From assembly GCF_019091085.1 (NCBI RefSeq), contig NZ_JAGXJY010000010.1:62001-126000 (forward strand): DNA of 64,000 nucleotides, given 5' to 3'. This document shows, piece after piece, positions 50,879-59,359 of this stretch (within the stretch, counting starts at the first letter, position 1; every line of letters starts with the position of its first letter). The translations under genes were made by a program, and so were the position numbers. The notes under the pieces were generated by a model. That model was not told where the DNA came from. It saw nothing but the letters and a program-made list of their open reading frames with translations, and searched no databases. The DNA is from Mesorhizobium sp. GbtcB19 (GTDB lineage Bacteria > Pseudomonadota > Alphaproteobacteria > Rhizobiales > Rhizobiaceae).

Positions 50879-51274
50879 TCAGCTCTCGGCCGGAACCGGC
50901 TTCGGCTTGCCCTCGCCGTCGAGCGCCACCATGACGAAATCGGCATGGGTGACCTTTTCCATCAGGTCGGAAAGGTAGCGCTGCGCCCAGGCCTCGACCT
51001 TAAGCACCATCGAGGTGCGGCCGACGCGCTCGACATGGGTGTAGATGCAGAGCGTGTCGCCGATCTTCATCGGCTTGGCAAAAGACATCTCCTTGACCGC
51101 GGCGGTGACCACCCGGCCCTTGGCGCGCTCGGCGGCGCGGATGCCGCAGGCAAGGTCCATCTGCGCCATCACCCAGCCGCCGAAGATGTCGCCGGCGGCA
51201 TTGGCGTCGGAGGGCATGGCGAGCGTCCTCAAGGTGAGATCGCCAAGCGGCTTGCCGTCCGCGTAATGCACCAT
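50879..51274 (-). CDS. Acyl-CoA thioesterase (YciA/hotdog family)
   Basis: A 131-residue hotdog-fold thioesterase that hydrolyses acyl-CoA. It carries the family pattern LAMPSDANAAGDIFGGWVM with the catalytic aspartate, then VVTAAVKEMSFAKPMKIGD and VEAWAQRYLSD. The start ATG 51274 follows AAGGACTTCCCC. YciA-type enzymes act on a wide range of acyl chains. It stands alone. Confidence 0.92.
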   Translation of the reverse strand: MVHYADGKPLGDLTLRTLAMPSDANAAGDIFGGWVMAQMDLACGIRAAERAKGRVVTAAVKEMSFAKPMKIGDTLCIYTHVERVGRTSMVLKVEAWAQRYLSDLMEKVTHADFVMVALDGEGKPKPVPAES

Positions 51275-51465
51275 GGGGAAGTCCTTCAGCCGCTGCTTTC
51301 CTGAACCCGTACCAATGCGGTTGCGATGTCGCAAGCTCTGCTGAAAGCGAAAACTACGCCCCCGCAGCGGTCGCTTTTTTCACAAGCCATGCCGGAAGGC
51401 CCGGCGACGACCTGAACCGGCAATGTCTAGGCTAGGCAGCGAATTTCGGAGCGCGCCCGCCCATC

Positions 51466-53082
51466 ATGCAGACTTATGATTTCATTATCGTCGGCTCCGG
51501 CTCGGCCGGCTCTGTCGTTGCCGACAAATTGTCGGCTTCCGGCCGCTTCTCGGTGCTGGTGCTGGAGGCCGGCGGGACCGACCGGCGCTTCTACGTCCAG
51601 ATGCCGCTCGGCTACGGCAAGACCTTCTTCGACCCGGCCGTCAACTGGAACTACAAGGCCGAGCCCGATCCTGGCCTCGCCGGCAATGCCGATCATTGGC
51701 CGCGCGGCAAGTTGCTCGGCGGCTCGAGTTCGATCAACGCCATGGTCTTCATCCGCGGCGCGCGCGAGGATTTCGACGCCTGGGCCGCCGCCGGCAATCC
51801 CGGCTGGGCCTATGACGACCTCCTGCCTTCCTTCAAGGCGATGGAAGACAATGCGGCGGGCGCCGACCGGTGGCGCGGCGTCGGCGGCCCTCTGCACGTC
51901 ACCGACTGCTCGAACGCGGTGCACCCGCTGACCAAGCGCTATCTGGCGGCTGCCCAGCAGGCTGGCCTGCCGTTTAACGCCGACTTCAACGGCGCCTCCC
52001 AGGAAGGCGTTGGCGTCTACCAGATCACGACCAGGAACGGACGTCGCATGTCGGCCGCCCGCGCCTTCCTCCGGCCGGCGATGAAACGCGGCAACGTCCA
52101 TGTCGAGACCAACGCGCTGGCGACAAAAATCCTGTTCGAGGGCAAGCGCGCCGTCGGCGTCGAGTATGAGCAGAATGGTGAGAAGAAAACGGTCCGCGCC
52201 GGCCGCGAGGTGATCCTTTCGGGCGGCTCGATCAACTCGCCGCAATTGCTGCAGCTGTCCGGCGTCGGGCCGTCGGCACTGCTTGGCGATCTCGGCATCC
52301 CTGTGATTCATGCCAACGACAATGTCGGCGCCAATCTGCAGGACCATGTCGGCATCAACTACACCTTTAAAGGCAAGGTGCCCACGCTCAACCAGACCCT
52401 GCGGCCCTGGTGGGGCAAGCTCCTGGTTGGCATGCAGTATATACTGACACGTTCGGGTCCACTGTCGCTGTCGATGAACAATGCCGGCGGCTTTTTCCGC
52501 ACCGACGCCTCGATGACGCGGCCGAACATGCAGCTCTATTTCCAGGCCTTCTCGACCGTCATTCCAAAAAGCGGCGAGCGGCCGATCCTGACACCCGATC
52601 CCTGGCCAGGTTTCTCCATCGGCCTCTCCAATTGCCGCCCCTCGAGCCGCGGCGAGATCATGATCCGCTCGAAGGATCCGCGTGCCTACCCGAGGATCAC
52701 GGCCAACGCCTATTCGACCAATGCCGATGTCGACGAGATGCTGGCGGCGGTGAAGTTCGTGCGCAAGATCGCCGCGATGCCGGCCATGGCCGAGATCATC
52801 GAGGAAGAGGTGCTGCCTGGACCGTCGATCCAGTCGGACGCCGACCTCATCCAGGACTTCAGGAAGCGCTCGGGCACGGTCTATCACCCGGTCTCGACCT
52901 GCCGCATGGGACCTGACGCGTCGCGCGCCGTCGTCGACCCGCGGCTGAAGGTGCACGGACTGGAAGCCTTGCGCGTCATCGACGCTTCGATTTTCCCCGA
53001 CAACATCACGGGCAACACCAACGCCGCCTCGATCCTGACCGGATGGAAAGGCGCCGACCTGGTTCTGGAGGATCACAAATGA
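51466..53082 (+). CDS. GMC family oxidoreductase
   Basis: A 538-residue FAD-dependent glucose-methanol-choline oxidoreductase that oxidises alcohols, often sugars or polyols. FAD binding: FIIVGSGSAGSVVADKLSA and GKLLGGSSSINAMVFIRG. The C-terminal catalytic His is in VYHPVSTCRMG and the Asn in ITGNTNAASILTG. It resembles choline dehydrogenase-like proteins, but its operon points to a sugar or sugar-acid substrate. It is the first of three genes with four-base overlaps. Confidence 0.93.
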   Translation: MQTYDFIIVGSGSAGSVVADKLSASGRFSVLVLEAGGTDRRFYVQMPLGYGKTFFDPAVNWNYKAEPDPGLAGNADHWPRGKLLGGSSSINAMVFIRGAREDFDAWAAAGNPGWAYDDLLPSFKAMEDNAAGADRWRGVGGPLHVTDCSNAVHPLTKRYLAAAQQAGLPFNADFNGASQEGVGVYQITTRNGRRMSAARAFLRPAMKRGNVHVETNALATKILFEGKRAVGVEYEQNGEKKTVRAGREVILSGGSINSPQLLQLSGVGPSALLGDLGIPVIHANDNVGANLQDHVGINYTFKGKVPTLNQTLRPWWGKLLVGMQYILTRSGPLSLSMNNAGGFFRTDASMTRPNMQLYFQAFSTVIPKSGERPILTPDPWPGFSIGLSNCRPSSRGEIMIRSKDPRAYPRITANAYSTNADVDEMLAAVKFVRKIAAMPAMAEIIEEEVLPGPSIQSDADLIQDFRKRSGTVYHPVSTCRMGPDASRAVVDPRLKVHGLEALRVIDASIFPDNITGNTNAASILTGWKGADLVLEDHK

Positions 53083-54293
53083 AAATCACCGACGTCAAAA
53101 CCTGGGTTGTCGGCAACCCGCCGCCCGGCATCGGCGGCAAGTATTTCATCTTCGTCAAGCTCACCACCGATGGCGGCGTGGTCGGCTATGGCGAGGCCTA
53201 TAACGCCACCTTCTCGGCCCATGTCACCGCCAGGATGATCGAGGACATGGCCGAGCGTTATCTGGTCGGCCGCGATCCGCACGACATCGAAAACTTCTTC
53301 CGCCGCGCCTATTCCTCCGGCTTCACCCAGCGCCCTGATGTCTCCGGCATGGGCTGCTTCTCGGCGCTGGAAATGGCCTGCTGGGACATCATCGGCAAGG
53401 AGGCCGGCAAGCCGGTCTACAAGCTGCTTGGCGGCCAGGTGCACGAGACGCTGCGCTCCTACACCTACCTCTACCCGCATACCGGCAGCGTCCATTCCGA
53501 GGACGCGCCGAGCGGCAGAAATGTCTACAACGATCCCGACCTCGCCGCCGCCTGCGCGCTCGAATATGTCGAGCAGGGTTTCAATGCCGTGAAGCTCGAC
53601 CCGGCCGGTCCTTATACGGCCTTTGACGGCCACCAGCCGCGGCTGCTCGACATCGAGGTTTCCGCCAGCATGATCAAGGCGATCCGCGAGGCGGTCGGCA
53701 GCCGCGCCGACATCCTGTTCGGCACGCACGGCCAGTTCACCGCCTCGGGCGCGCTGCGCCTGGCGCGCGCCATCGAGCCTTACGATCCGCTGTGGTTCGA
53801 GGAGCCGGTGCCGCCGGATATGCCCGAGGTGATGGCGCAGGTTGCCCGCGGCACGTCGATCCCGATCGCCACCGGCGAGCGGCTGACGACGAAGTTCGAG
53901 TTCGCCCGCGTCATCGAGAACCGCGCCGCGACCATCCTGCAGCCGGATCTCGGCCGCTCCGGCGGCATCCTCGAAACCAAGAAGATTGCCGCCATGGCCG
54001 AGGCCTACCACATCCAGGTCGCGCCGCACTGCTATTGCGGCCCGATCGTCGGCGCCGCCAACATCCAGCTTGCGGTGACGCTGCCCAACTTCCTCATCCT
54101 GGAATCGCTGAAGCAGTGGGACGGTTTTCACGCCACGCTGCTCAAGAAGAAGATCGAATGGCAGGACGGCAACGTCATCCCGTCGAAGGAGCCCGGCCTC
54201 GGCGTCGAGCTCAACGAGGCGGTCTGCGACGCGCATCCCTATAGCGGCAAGGATCTGCATCTGCAGATGATGCAGACGCCGTTGATGCCGTGA
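53079..54293 (+). CDS. Mandelate racemase / muconate lactonizing enzyme family protein
   Basis: A 404-residue enolase-superfamily enzyme, probably a sugar-acid dehydratase. It shows the N-terminal capping domain, a lysine in NAVKLDPAGPYTAFDGHQ, WFEEPVPPDMPE and ATGERLTTKFEF (metal-binding glutamates), and VAPHCYCGPIVGAANIQ with the catalytic-position histidine. Where the first metal-binding aspartate is usual the sequence is LFGTHGQF, so that ligand appears changed to glycine with a histidine nearby. ATG 53079 overlaps the preceding stop by four bases. Confidence 0.9.
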   Translation: MKITDVKTWVVGNPPPGIGGKYFIFVKLTTDGGVVGYGEAYNATFSAHVTARMIEDMAERYLVGRDPHDIENFFRRAYSSGFTQRPDVSGMGCFSALEMACWDIIGKEAGKPVYKLLGGQVHETLRSYTYLYPHTGSVHSEDAPSGRNVYNDPDLAAACALEYVEQGFNAVKLDPAGPYTAFDGHQPRLLDIEVSASMIKAIREAVGSRADILFGTHGQFTASGALRLARAIEPYDPLWFEEPVPPDMPEVMAQVARGTSIPIATGERLTTKFEFARVIENRAATILQPDLGRSGGILETKKIAAMAEAYHIQVAPHCYCGPIVGAANIQLAVTLPNFLILESLKQWDGFHATLLKKKIEWQDGNVIPSKEPGLGVELNEAVCDAHPYSGKDLHLQMMQTPLMP

Positions 54294-55204
54294 CCCTCGC
54301 TTACGCCTTCATCGGCCTCGGCCACCTGGGCGGCAACCTTGCCGCCAGCCTGCTGCGCAACGGTTTTGCGATCACCGTCGTCGACCGCGACCCGGCGGCG
54401 GTCGAGCGCCTCGTGGCGCTCGGCGCCACGGCGGCTGCCAGCCCGGCGGAGGCCGCCGCCCGCGCCGGCAATGCGATCACCTGCCTGCCCTCGCCCAAGG
54501 TCAGCGAGGCGGTGCTGGCCGGTCCCGACGGATTGCTCCAGGGCCTGCCCGCCGGCGGCACCTGGATCGAAATGTCGACCAACGGCCGCGACGAGATTTT
54601 ACGGCTTGCCGGGCTTGCGTCGAGAAAAGGCATCGAGACACTGGAATGCCCAGTCACCGGCGGCGTCCATCTGGCCGCGGCGGGAAAGATAACCGCGCTG
54701 GTTGGCGGCGATGCCGCCCTCTATGAGCGGCACCGCCAGGCGATCGAGGCGATGTGCGCGAAGTCGTTTCTGATGGGGCCGGTCGGCTCGGCGGCGGTGA
54801 TCAAGGTCATCACCAACATGCTGGCCTTCATCCATCTGGTCGCCGCCGGCGAGGCGCTGATGCTCGCCGATCAGGGCGGGCTCGACCTCGCCCAAGCCTA
54901 TCACGCCATCGTCGCCTCGTCCGGCAACAGCTTCGTCCACGAGACCGAAAGCCAGCTCATCCTGAACGGCTCTTACGACATCGGCTTCACCATGGATCTG
55001 GCGCTGAAGGATCTCGGCTTCGCATTGGCCATGGCCAGGGATTCCCGCGTGCCGCTCCAGCTGGCACCACTCGTCAATGAGATTTTCCAGGTCGGCAGAC
55101 AGGAATATGGCGGCGATGCCTGGTCGACCAAGATCGTCAAGCTTTTGGAGGATGAGGTCGGGACGGAGCTCCGCGCGCCGGGCTTCCCGGCCAAGCTCGA
55201 ATAG
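54290..55204 (+). CDS. NAD(P)-dependent beta-hydroxyacid dehydrogenase (6-phosphogluconate / 3-hydroxyisobutyrate type)
   Basis: A 304-residue dehydrogenase. The Rossmann loop is AFIGLGHLGGNLAASLLRNG, the substrate loop is LECPVTGGVHLAAAGKITAL, and the catalytic lysine is in AAVIKVITNMLAFIH. It starts at GTG 54290, overlapping the preceding stop by four bases. With the GMC oxidoreductase and the enolase-superfamily enzyme it forms a short catabolic operon for an alcohol or sugar acid. No transporter or regulator is attached. Confidence 0.93.
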   Translation: MTLAYAFIGLGHLGGNLAASLLRNGFAITVVDRDPAAVERLVALGATAAASPAEAAARAGNAITCLPSPKVSEAVLAGPDGLLQGLPAGGTWIEMSTNGRDEILRLAGLASRKGIETLECPVTGGVHLAAAGKITALVGGDAALYERHRQAIEAMCAKSFLMGPVGSAAVIKVITNMLAFIHLVAAGEALMLADQGGLDLAQAYHAIVASSGNSFVHETESQLILNGSYDIGFTMDLALKDLGFALAMARDSRVPLQLAPLVNEIFQVGRQEYGGDAWSTKIVKLLEDEVGTELRAPGFPAKLE

Positions 55205-55252
55205 TAATCCGGCAAAAATTTAGCCAGCCGTTTCAACCACCTGACCGCACCG

Positions 55253-55284
55253 GTTGAATCAGGCACTCAGCCAGTTGATTCAAC
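55253..55284. repeat. Inverted repeat at the convergent gene end
   Basis: GTTGAATCA (55253-55261) and TGATTCAAC (55276-55284) are exact complements. The right arm covers the stop codon of the lipid kinase gene. There is no T-run, so it may be a weak terminator for either gene. Confidence 0.45.
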
Positions 55285-56218
55285 CTCTCAGCGTCAGCGC
55301 GCCCGGCAGGATCTCGAACGTCGCAGGGATCCGCCCCGGCGACTCGCCGTCTATGTCTACCAGCGCGCCGTTCTTCTCGACGTCGCCCAGCGGCTCGACC
55401 AGCACCTTGCGCCCGCGCAGGATGGTGATCGCCGGATGGTTGCGATGCCGGCCGCCATAGAGCAGGCGGATGTCCCTTATCAGGCCGAGCTTGCCTGCGG
55501 CGCGCACGATGACGATGTCGAACTGGCCGTCGGCGAGCTCGGCGTCCGGCGCGATCATCATGCCGCCGCCGAAGAATTTGCCATTGGCCACCGCCACCAG
55601 CGCCATGCGCGCCTCGACCGGCTCGCCGTCGTCGATGGTGATCCGCACATCCTGGAAGCGGTAGCGAACGAACTCCAGAACCGTGCGCCAGAAGAACAGC
55701 GCCTTGGCCGAGACCCTGCCCTTGCGCTTGTCGGCATTGACGGCGCGATCGGTCGCGCCGGACAGGCCGAGGCTGGCGATATTGATGAAGTGGCGGCTGG
55801 CCAGCGCGCCATGGTCGTCGATGTAGCAGATGCGGCCGGCATCGATCTTCCGGCCCTCGGCATCGGCGATCCGCTTCAACGCGGCGTCGATGTCGCGCGG
55901 CAGCCCAAGCCCGCGCGCAAAGTCGATGCCGGTGCCGCAGGGCAGAAGCCCAAGCGCGCTTTCGCGGCCTGTCTCATACTGTGCCTGCAGCAGCCCGTCG
56001 GCGACCTCGCTGGCGGTGCCGTCGCCGCCCGCCGCGATCACCAGGTCGCAACCGCCGGCCGCGAGGTCGATCGCCAGCCGCTCGGCGTCGCCGCTGGTCT
56101 GCGTCTCGCGCAGGTCGAAATCGCCGAAATGCTTCCTGATCGATCCGGCGATCTCCGCCCAATGCCGCTTGAGCTTGCCGCCGCCGGCTATCGGATTGAG
56201 AACCACCCCGACCTTCAA
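55280..56218 (-). CDS. Diacylglycerol/lipid kinase family protein (YegS-like)
   Basis: A 312-residue lipid kinase. The catalytic domain opens VGVVLNPIAGGGKLKRHWAE and contains IAAGGDGTASEVADGL (the GGDGT motif) and LLPCGTGIDFARGLGLP; the C-terminal domain follows. It phosphorylates a lipid such as diacylglycerol or phosphatidylglycerol. The start is TTG 56218, five bases after GGGGGAGG; an upstream extension is not supported. Note the change of NDFA to IDFA in the usual GTGNDFA motif. Confidence 0.88.
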   Translation of the reverse strand: MKVGVVLNPIAGGGKLKRHWAEIAGSIRKHFGDFDLRETQTSGDAERLAIDLAAGGCDLVIAAGGDGTASEVADGLLQAQYETGRESALGLLPCGTGIDFARGLGLPRDIDAALKRIADAEGRKIDAGRICYIDDHGALASRHFINIASLGLSGATDRAVNADKRKGRVSAKALFFWRTVLEFVRYRFQDVRITIDDGEPVEARMALVAVANGKFFGGGMMIAPDAELADGQFDIVIVRAAGKLGLIRDIRLLYGGRHRNHPAITILRGRKVLVEPLGDVEKNGALVDIDGESPGRIPATFEILPGALTLRG

Positions 56219-56618
56219 GCTGACCTCCCCCGAGGCAAGTCGCGCAAAGCGCGGCAGAGTCCGCGCTGGCGCCCAAAGTCCTTTACCGGGCCAAAGTCTT
56301 CTGCCGGCCCAAACTTCTTTTGCCGGCATTGAAACGCGGACCGGGCGGCGGGGCAAGGCTTCGATATCCAGGGTCGCCAAAAAAGCGGGCAGGCTGTCTA
56401 AGCGGTCGGGCCGAAAGATTCCGAGGCTTTTGCCGGTGGTCCCCGATAATCCCGCTATCCACAGGGCTGCGGGCATTCCCCGAACCGCTTACCCGGCGTA
56501 CATTCAACCCATCTCAGGCGGCCACTGAACGCCCCAGCCGAAAGGCAAAAGCGCAAGGCGGATTTCCTGAGGCCCGTACGGCCCGGAACGAAAGCAGGTT
56601 CGCCTGTTGGAGGGACGG
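56219..56618. other. Gene-free region with a three-unit tandem repeat
   Basis: This 400-base gap holds no protein gene that I can support. At 56272-56326 three imperfect 18-19-base units follow each other (CCCAAAGTCCTTTACCGG, GCCAAAGTCTTCTGCCGG, CCCAAACTTCTTTTGCCGG). The later part (56400-56618) is GC-rich with short inverted segments and may be the promoter and leader of the plus-strand unit that ends at 56895. Confidence 0.4.
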
Positions 56619-56849
56619 ATGCCGAGACCTACGGGTGCCGCGGAAAGCGTGCCAACGCCGACGGCGGACCGATGCTGCCATGAAGGCCGGGAAAAACCTT
56701 CGATGGCACGCTGGGCGAAGCCCGCAAGGGTGGAGATCGGCGTGGTCTGGAACGGGCGCTGCCCTCTGGTGGTGACTGGCAGGACCGTCAAAATCAAGGC
56801 TGGCCTGGCGCGACGACTTTACGGAAGTTGCTGCCTTAACCGGTTCTGA
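56619..56849 (+). CDS. Possible 76-residue protein of unknown function (or structured RNA)
   Basis: An open frame starts at ATG 56619, five bases after GGAGG, and ends four bases before a strong terminator. The product would be a basic, cysteine-containing peptide (middle: MARWAKPARVEIGVVWNGR; end: RRLYGSCCLNRF) with no recognised domain. The same DNA has a long-range inverted pair, AGCGTGCCA (56646-56654) with TGGCACGCT (56704-56712), so a structured RNA is an equally good explanation. I can support a plus-strand transcription unit better than its coding nature. Confidence 0.3.
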   Translation: MPRPTGAAESVPTPTADRCCHEGREKPSMARWAKPARVEIGVVWNGRCPLVVTGRTVKIKAGLARRLYGSCCLNRF

Positions 56850-56852
56850 TCT

Positions 56853-56895
56853 GACAGGGAGGCGCTGGGAGAAATCCCAGCGCCGACTGTCTTTT
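56853..56895 (+). terminator. Strong intrinsic terminator of an uncharacterised transcript
   Basis: The outer stem GACAG...CTGTC encloses the stem GGCGCTGGGA-GAAA-TCCCAGCGCC (56861-56884), followed by TTTT. It closes a plus-strand unit that contains no recognised gene. The next gene is on the minus strand, so the terminator does not belong to it. Confidence 0.8.
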
Positions 56896-57004
56896 GGGGG
56901 GCGGCTTTCCGGGCTGGCCAAGGCCGGCGCCAAATTGGCGCGCATCTGTACCGCCTGAAGCGATGCTGCGGTCGGGGAGTTTCGAGCCGCGTGCGCTCGT
57001 CGTC

Positions 57005-57646
57005 CTACTTTTTCGGCGCGACGGCCGGCTTGCGCTTGAACAGACCACTTAGATATTCCGGACGCACGGCGCCGCTGATCACCGTGAAGATCGCCAGCAT
57101 GATGCTGGCCAGCGCGCCATCATGCCAGGGCCTGAACGCCACCGCGTCGACCGCGTAGGCCCAGAACGGAAAGGCAAGCATCGACATGACGATGTTGGCG
57201 CCCGGCGCCTCCGCCTGGTCGGCGGCATCGCTGATCGATTTGAGGTAGAGCGGCGTCATGGCCAGCGCGATGACGAACACGATCCATGAAACAATCCAGA
57301 CGCTGAAACCGGCCATTTTGACGCCGTCGATGGCTGCCCGCATCGCGCCGGGAACATCGGTGGATTTTTCGTCCAATGCTTTCGTCAATGCCTTGGCGAC
57401 CGGTTCGTCGACCGCATTATCGAGAATGGAGTTGACGAAGACGAAGAACGCCACGATTTCGGCCGGCACGTATTTCGCCACCCGTTCCAGATAACCGTCA
57501 CCCTTTTTCGCTTCGCCATCCCCGGCGTCTGCCGGCAAGTTCTCCTGAACCGCCTCTGCTTGCAGGTTACCCCGACCCACCGTGGACTCGAGGCGTCCGC
57601 GCAATACTGGAACTGCAGGCTGCGCGGTACGGACAATTCTTCCCAT
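57005..57646 (-). CDS. Membrane protein of unknown function with YVPAE motif
   Basis: A 213-residue protein. An N-terminal polar segment of about 50 residues leads to YLERVAKYVPAEIVAFFVFV, then three more membrane helices (MAGFSVWIVSWIVFVIALAM; MSMLAFPFWAYAVDAVAF; SIMLAIFTVISGAV). The K-Y-x-P-A-E-x-x segment at the start of the first helix recurs in uncharacterised bacterial membrane proteins. No function is known to me. Codon use is that of the core genome. The 270-base region upstream (57647-57914) shows no other gene. Confidence 0.72.
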   Translation of the reverse strand: MGRIVRTAQPAVPVLRGRLESTVGRGNLQAEAVQENLPADAGDGEAKKGDGYLERVAKYVPAEIVAFFVFVNSILDNAVDEPVAKALTKALDEKSTDVPGAMRAAIDGVKMAGFSVWIVSWIVFVIALAMTPLYLKSISDAADQAEAPGANIVMSMLAFPFWAYAVDAVAFRPWHDGALASIMLAIFTVISGAVRPEYLSGLFKRKPAVAPKK

Positions 57647-57914
57647 GTAACCCCTCCATCATTTTCACATGACCCCAACAGTATCGTAGAAGAAAAACGG
57701 TCGGAAAAACAGTTGGCGCAGTGCCGTCCAGGCTCAAATATTTCAAGCCATCCCGCGCTGCTGCCATGTCTTTGACACCGGGGACGTTCGCGGCCGCGAT
57801 GGCCCATCGCAAAACGCTCGGCCGTGCCGGTTTTGCGAACGGGGCCAAAATCCCGCCTTGTTCGCGCGCGATGGAGGAGCCGAATGCCAGGGAGCATCTC
57901 GAAGGGACAAGACC

Positions 57915-58430
57915 GTGATCAAGACCGCCCTTGTCGCCATGACCATTGTCGGCTGCGACTGCGACGCCAAGCTGTGCGAATATATCGGTGAGACGCCGGC
58001 CAAATGGGCGACGATCGCCGACTGCGAAGCGGCGATGAAGAGCCAGATGTTGCACCAGCGCAATTTCAACTATCCGCTGGTTTCCGGCATCTGCCGCGTC
58101 AAGGGCTCGGCCTCGTCCTCGGAGCTTGCAGCAAAGGCTTCCAAGCCGGATCTGAAGCCCACGAACCGCGTCGTCGAAACCATCGCCCCGCTGCCGCCCG
58201 AACTCGACCACCGCCCGAGCGCTCCGGTCGGCGCAACGGTGACGGCCAGCGAAACGGAAGCCGCCAAGCCGGTTGCCTTCGACGGGTCGGTCGATGGCGG
58301 CCGCGCCGTGCTTTACCGCACCAAGGCCGGCTATGCGGTGGTCAAGACCGACCTCAGCCGCGCCGCCGGCGCGACAGTGGACGCGGCCAAGCGCTCGGCA
58401 AGCTGGCTGGCCGGTCTGACCGGTCTGTAA
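57915..58430 (+). CDS. Hypothetical protein of Rhizobiales type
   Basis: A 171-residue protein that starts at GTG 57915 after AAGGGACAAGACC. The N-terminal half has four or five cysteines (IVGCDCDAKLCEYIG; IADCEAAMKS; SGICRVKG), like small exported alphaproteobacterial proteins. The middle is Ser/Ala/Pro-rich, and the C terminus has an amphipathic helix (RAAGATVDAAKRSASWLAGL). A weak signal-like N terminus (VIKTALVAMTIVG) is present. The function is unknown. Confidence 0.75.
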   Translation: MIKTALVAMTIVGCDCDAKLCEYIGETPAKWATIADCEAAMKSQMLHQRNFNYPLVSGICRVKGSASSSELAAKASKPDLKPTNRVVETIAPLPPELDHRPSAPVGATVTASETEAAKPVAFDGSVDGGRAVLYRTKAGYAVVKTDLSRAAGATVDAAKRSASWLAGLTGL

Positions 58431-58440
58431 GCCAATCCAA

Positions 58441-58486
58441 GGCGCGTCGATTCAGGTCAGGCCGGCCTGGCCTGAATCGACGCGCC
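58441..58486. terminator. 46-base near-perfect palindrome between convergent genes
   Basis: GGCGCGTCGATTCAGG...CCTGAATCGACGCGCC forms a 23-base stem with one mismatch and essentially no loop. It fills the gap between the stop codons of two convergent genes. Neither side has a long T-run. It probably acts as a shared bidirectional terminator. Confidence 0.7.
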
Positions 58487-59113
58487 TCACAGCTTGATCT
58501 TCAGCGTGTCCCAGAACTTGTCGATCAGCGGCTGTTCCGTGGCATTGTCCTGATCGCCGATGCGCGTGATGAACAGCAGCCCCTGATCGGCGGTGCCGAA
58601 GCCGACGATCTCGAAATCCGCGCTGTCGGTGCGCGTCTTCACCGTGGCCTTCAGTCCGCTCAGCTCCTTGCCGTCGGCAAGCTTGCGGGTTGTCGGCGCC
58701 TGCGTCAGCTGTCCGCCCGCCTGGATCGTTTCCCTGGTCATCTCCTGCAGCATCAACTGGTTGAGGGAGACGGGATTCATCTTGTCGTATTTCTGCACCA
58801 CGACGAGGGTACCGAGCGCCGAAGCCATGAGATACTGGGCGATGCCGTCGCCGAGATCGGTCTTGGTGACCGAGTTGCTGCTTGGATGGACGAAGGAAAA
58901 CGTGCCGCCCGAGAAGGTGGCGAAATCGTTGTGGTCGATCCGCACCTTGCTGGTCTTGCCGCCGGGCAAACTCACATCGACATCCTCGCCCGGATCGATG
59001 TCGACCGTCACACCGTCGATCGTCAGCTTGAACGCCTTCGGGTCATCGGCGCGGGCAAGCCCGGCGCAAAGCATGATCGCGGCGAATGCCGCGGCCGCCA
59101 ATCTCATTCGCAT
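58487..59113 (-). CDS. Secreted protein of unknown function
   Basis: A 208-residue protein with a signal peptide (MRMRLAAAAFAAIMLCAGLA, cleavage after RADD likely). The mature part shows FKLTIDGVTVDIDPGEDVDV, GGTFSFVHPSSNSVTKTDLG and FWDTLKIKL at the end, a mostly beta protein. No named family is recognised. It converges with the gene at 57915 and has its stop at the edge of a palindrome. Confidence 0.78.
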   Translation of the reverse strand: MRMRLAAAAFAAIMLCAGLARADDPKAFKLTIDGVTVDIDPGEDVDVSLPGGKTSKVRIDHNDFATFSGGTFSFVHPSSNSVTKTDLGDGIAQYLMASALGTLVVVQKYDKMNPVSLNQLMLQEMTRETIQAGGQLTQAPTTRKLADGKELSGLKATVKTRTDSADFEIVGFGTADQGLLFITRIGDQDNATEQPLIDKFWDTLKIKL

Positions 59114-59359
59114 GTCCCGTCCTCTCCGCGCATTCGATGGCCTTGCGTCGGCAGCCGAAGCCCATTCCTTCCCTTATCATTGCCCGATGACAACTGGCAT
59201 GCGCCATTTGGAGCCGGATGTTGAAAGGCCGGCGCCAACCGATCAGCCTGATCCTTGGCGCCTAACGTTGGCGGCGGCGCAAACTGCGGCTGCGATTGAT
59301 AAAGCCGACACATTGCGGGAGGATAATGGGCAGGAAATCAATAGCCTTGGGGGGCATTC

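Noticed and set aside
51427..54260. Long open frames antisense to the GMC and enolase-superfamily genes
   Set aside because: Composition is typical of antisense shadows and the sense genes are clear.
56518..56530. GCCACTG, a string conserved in cobalamin riboswitches
   Set aside because: The B12 box and the other conserved blocks are absent, and no suitable gene follows.
56400..56895. Possible RNase P RNA, tmRNA or SRP RNA gene
   Set aside because: The diagnostic conserved segments of each (for example GAGGAAAGTCC, the tag codons, GGAAGGAAGCAGCC) are not found here.
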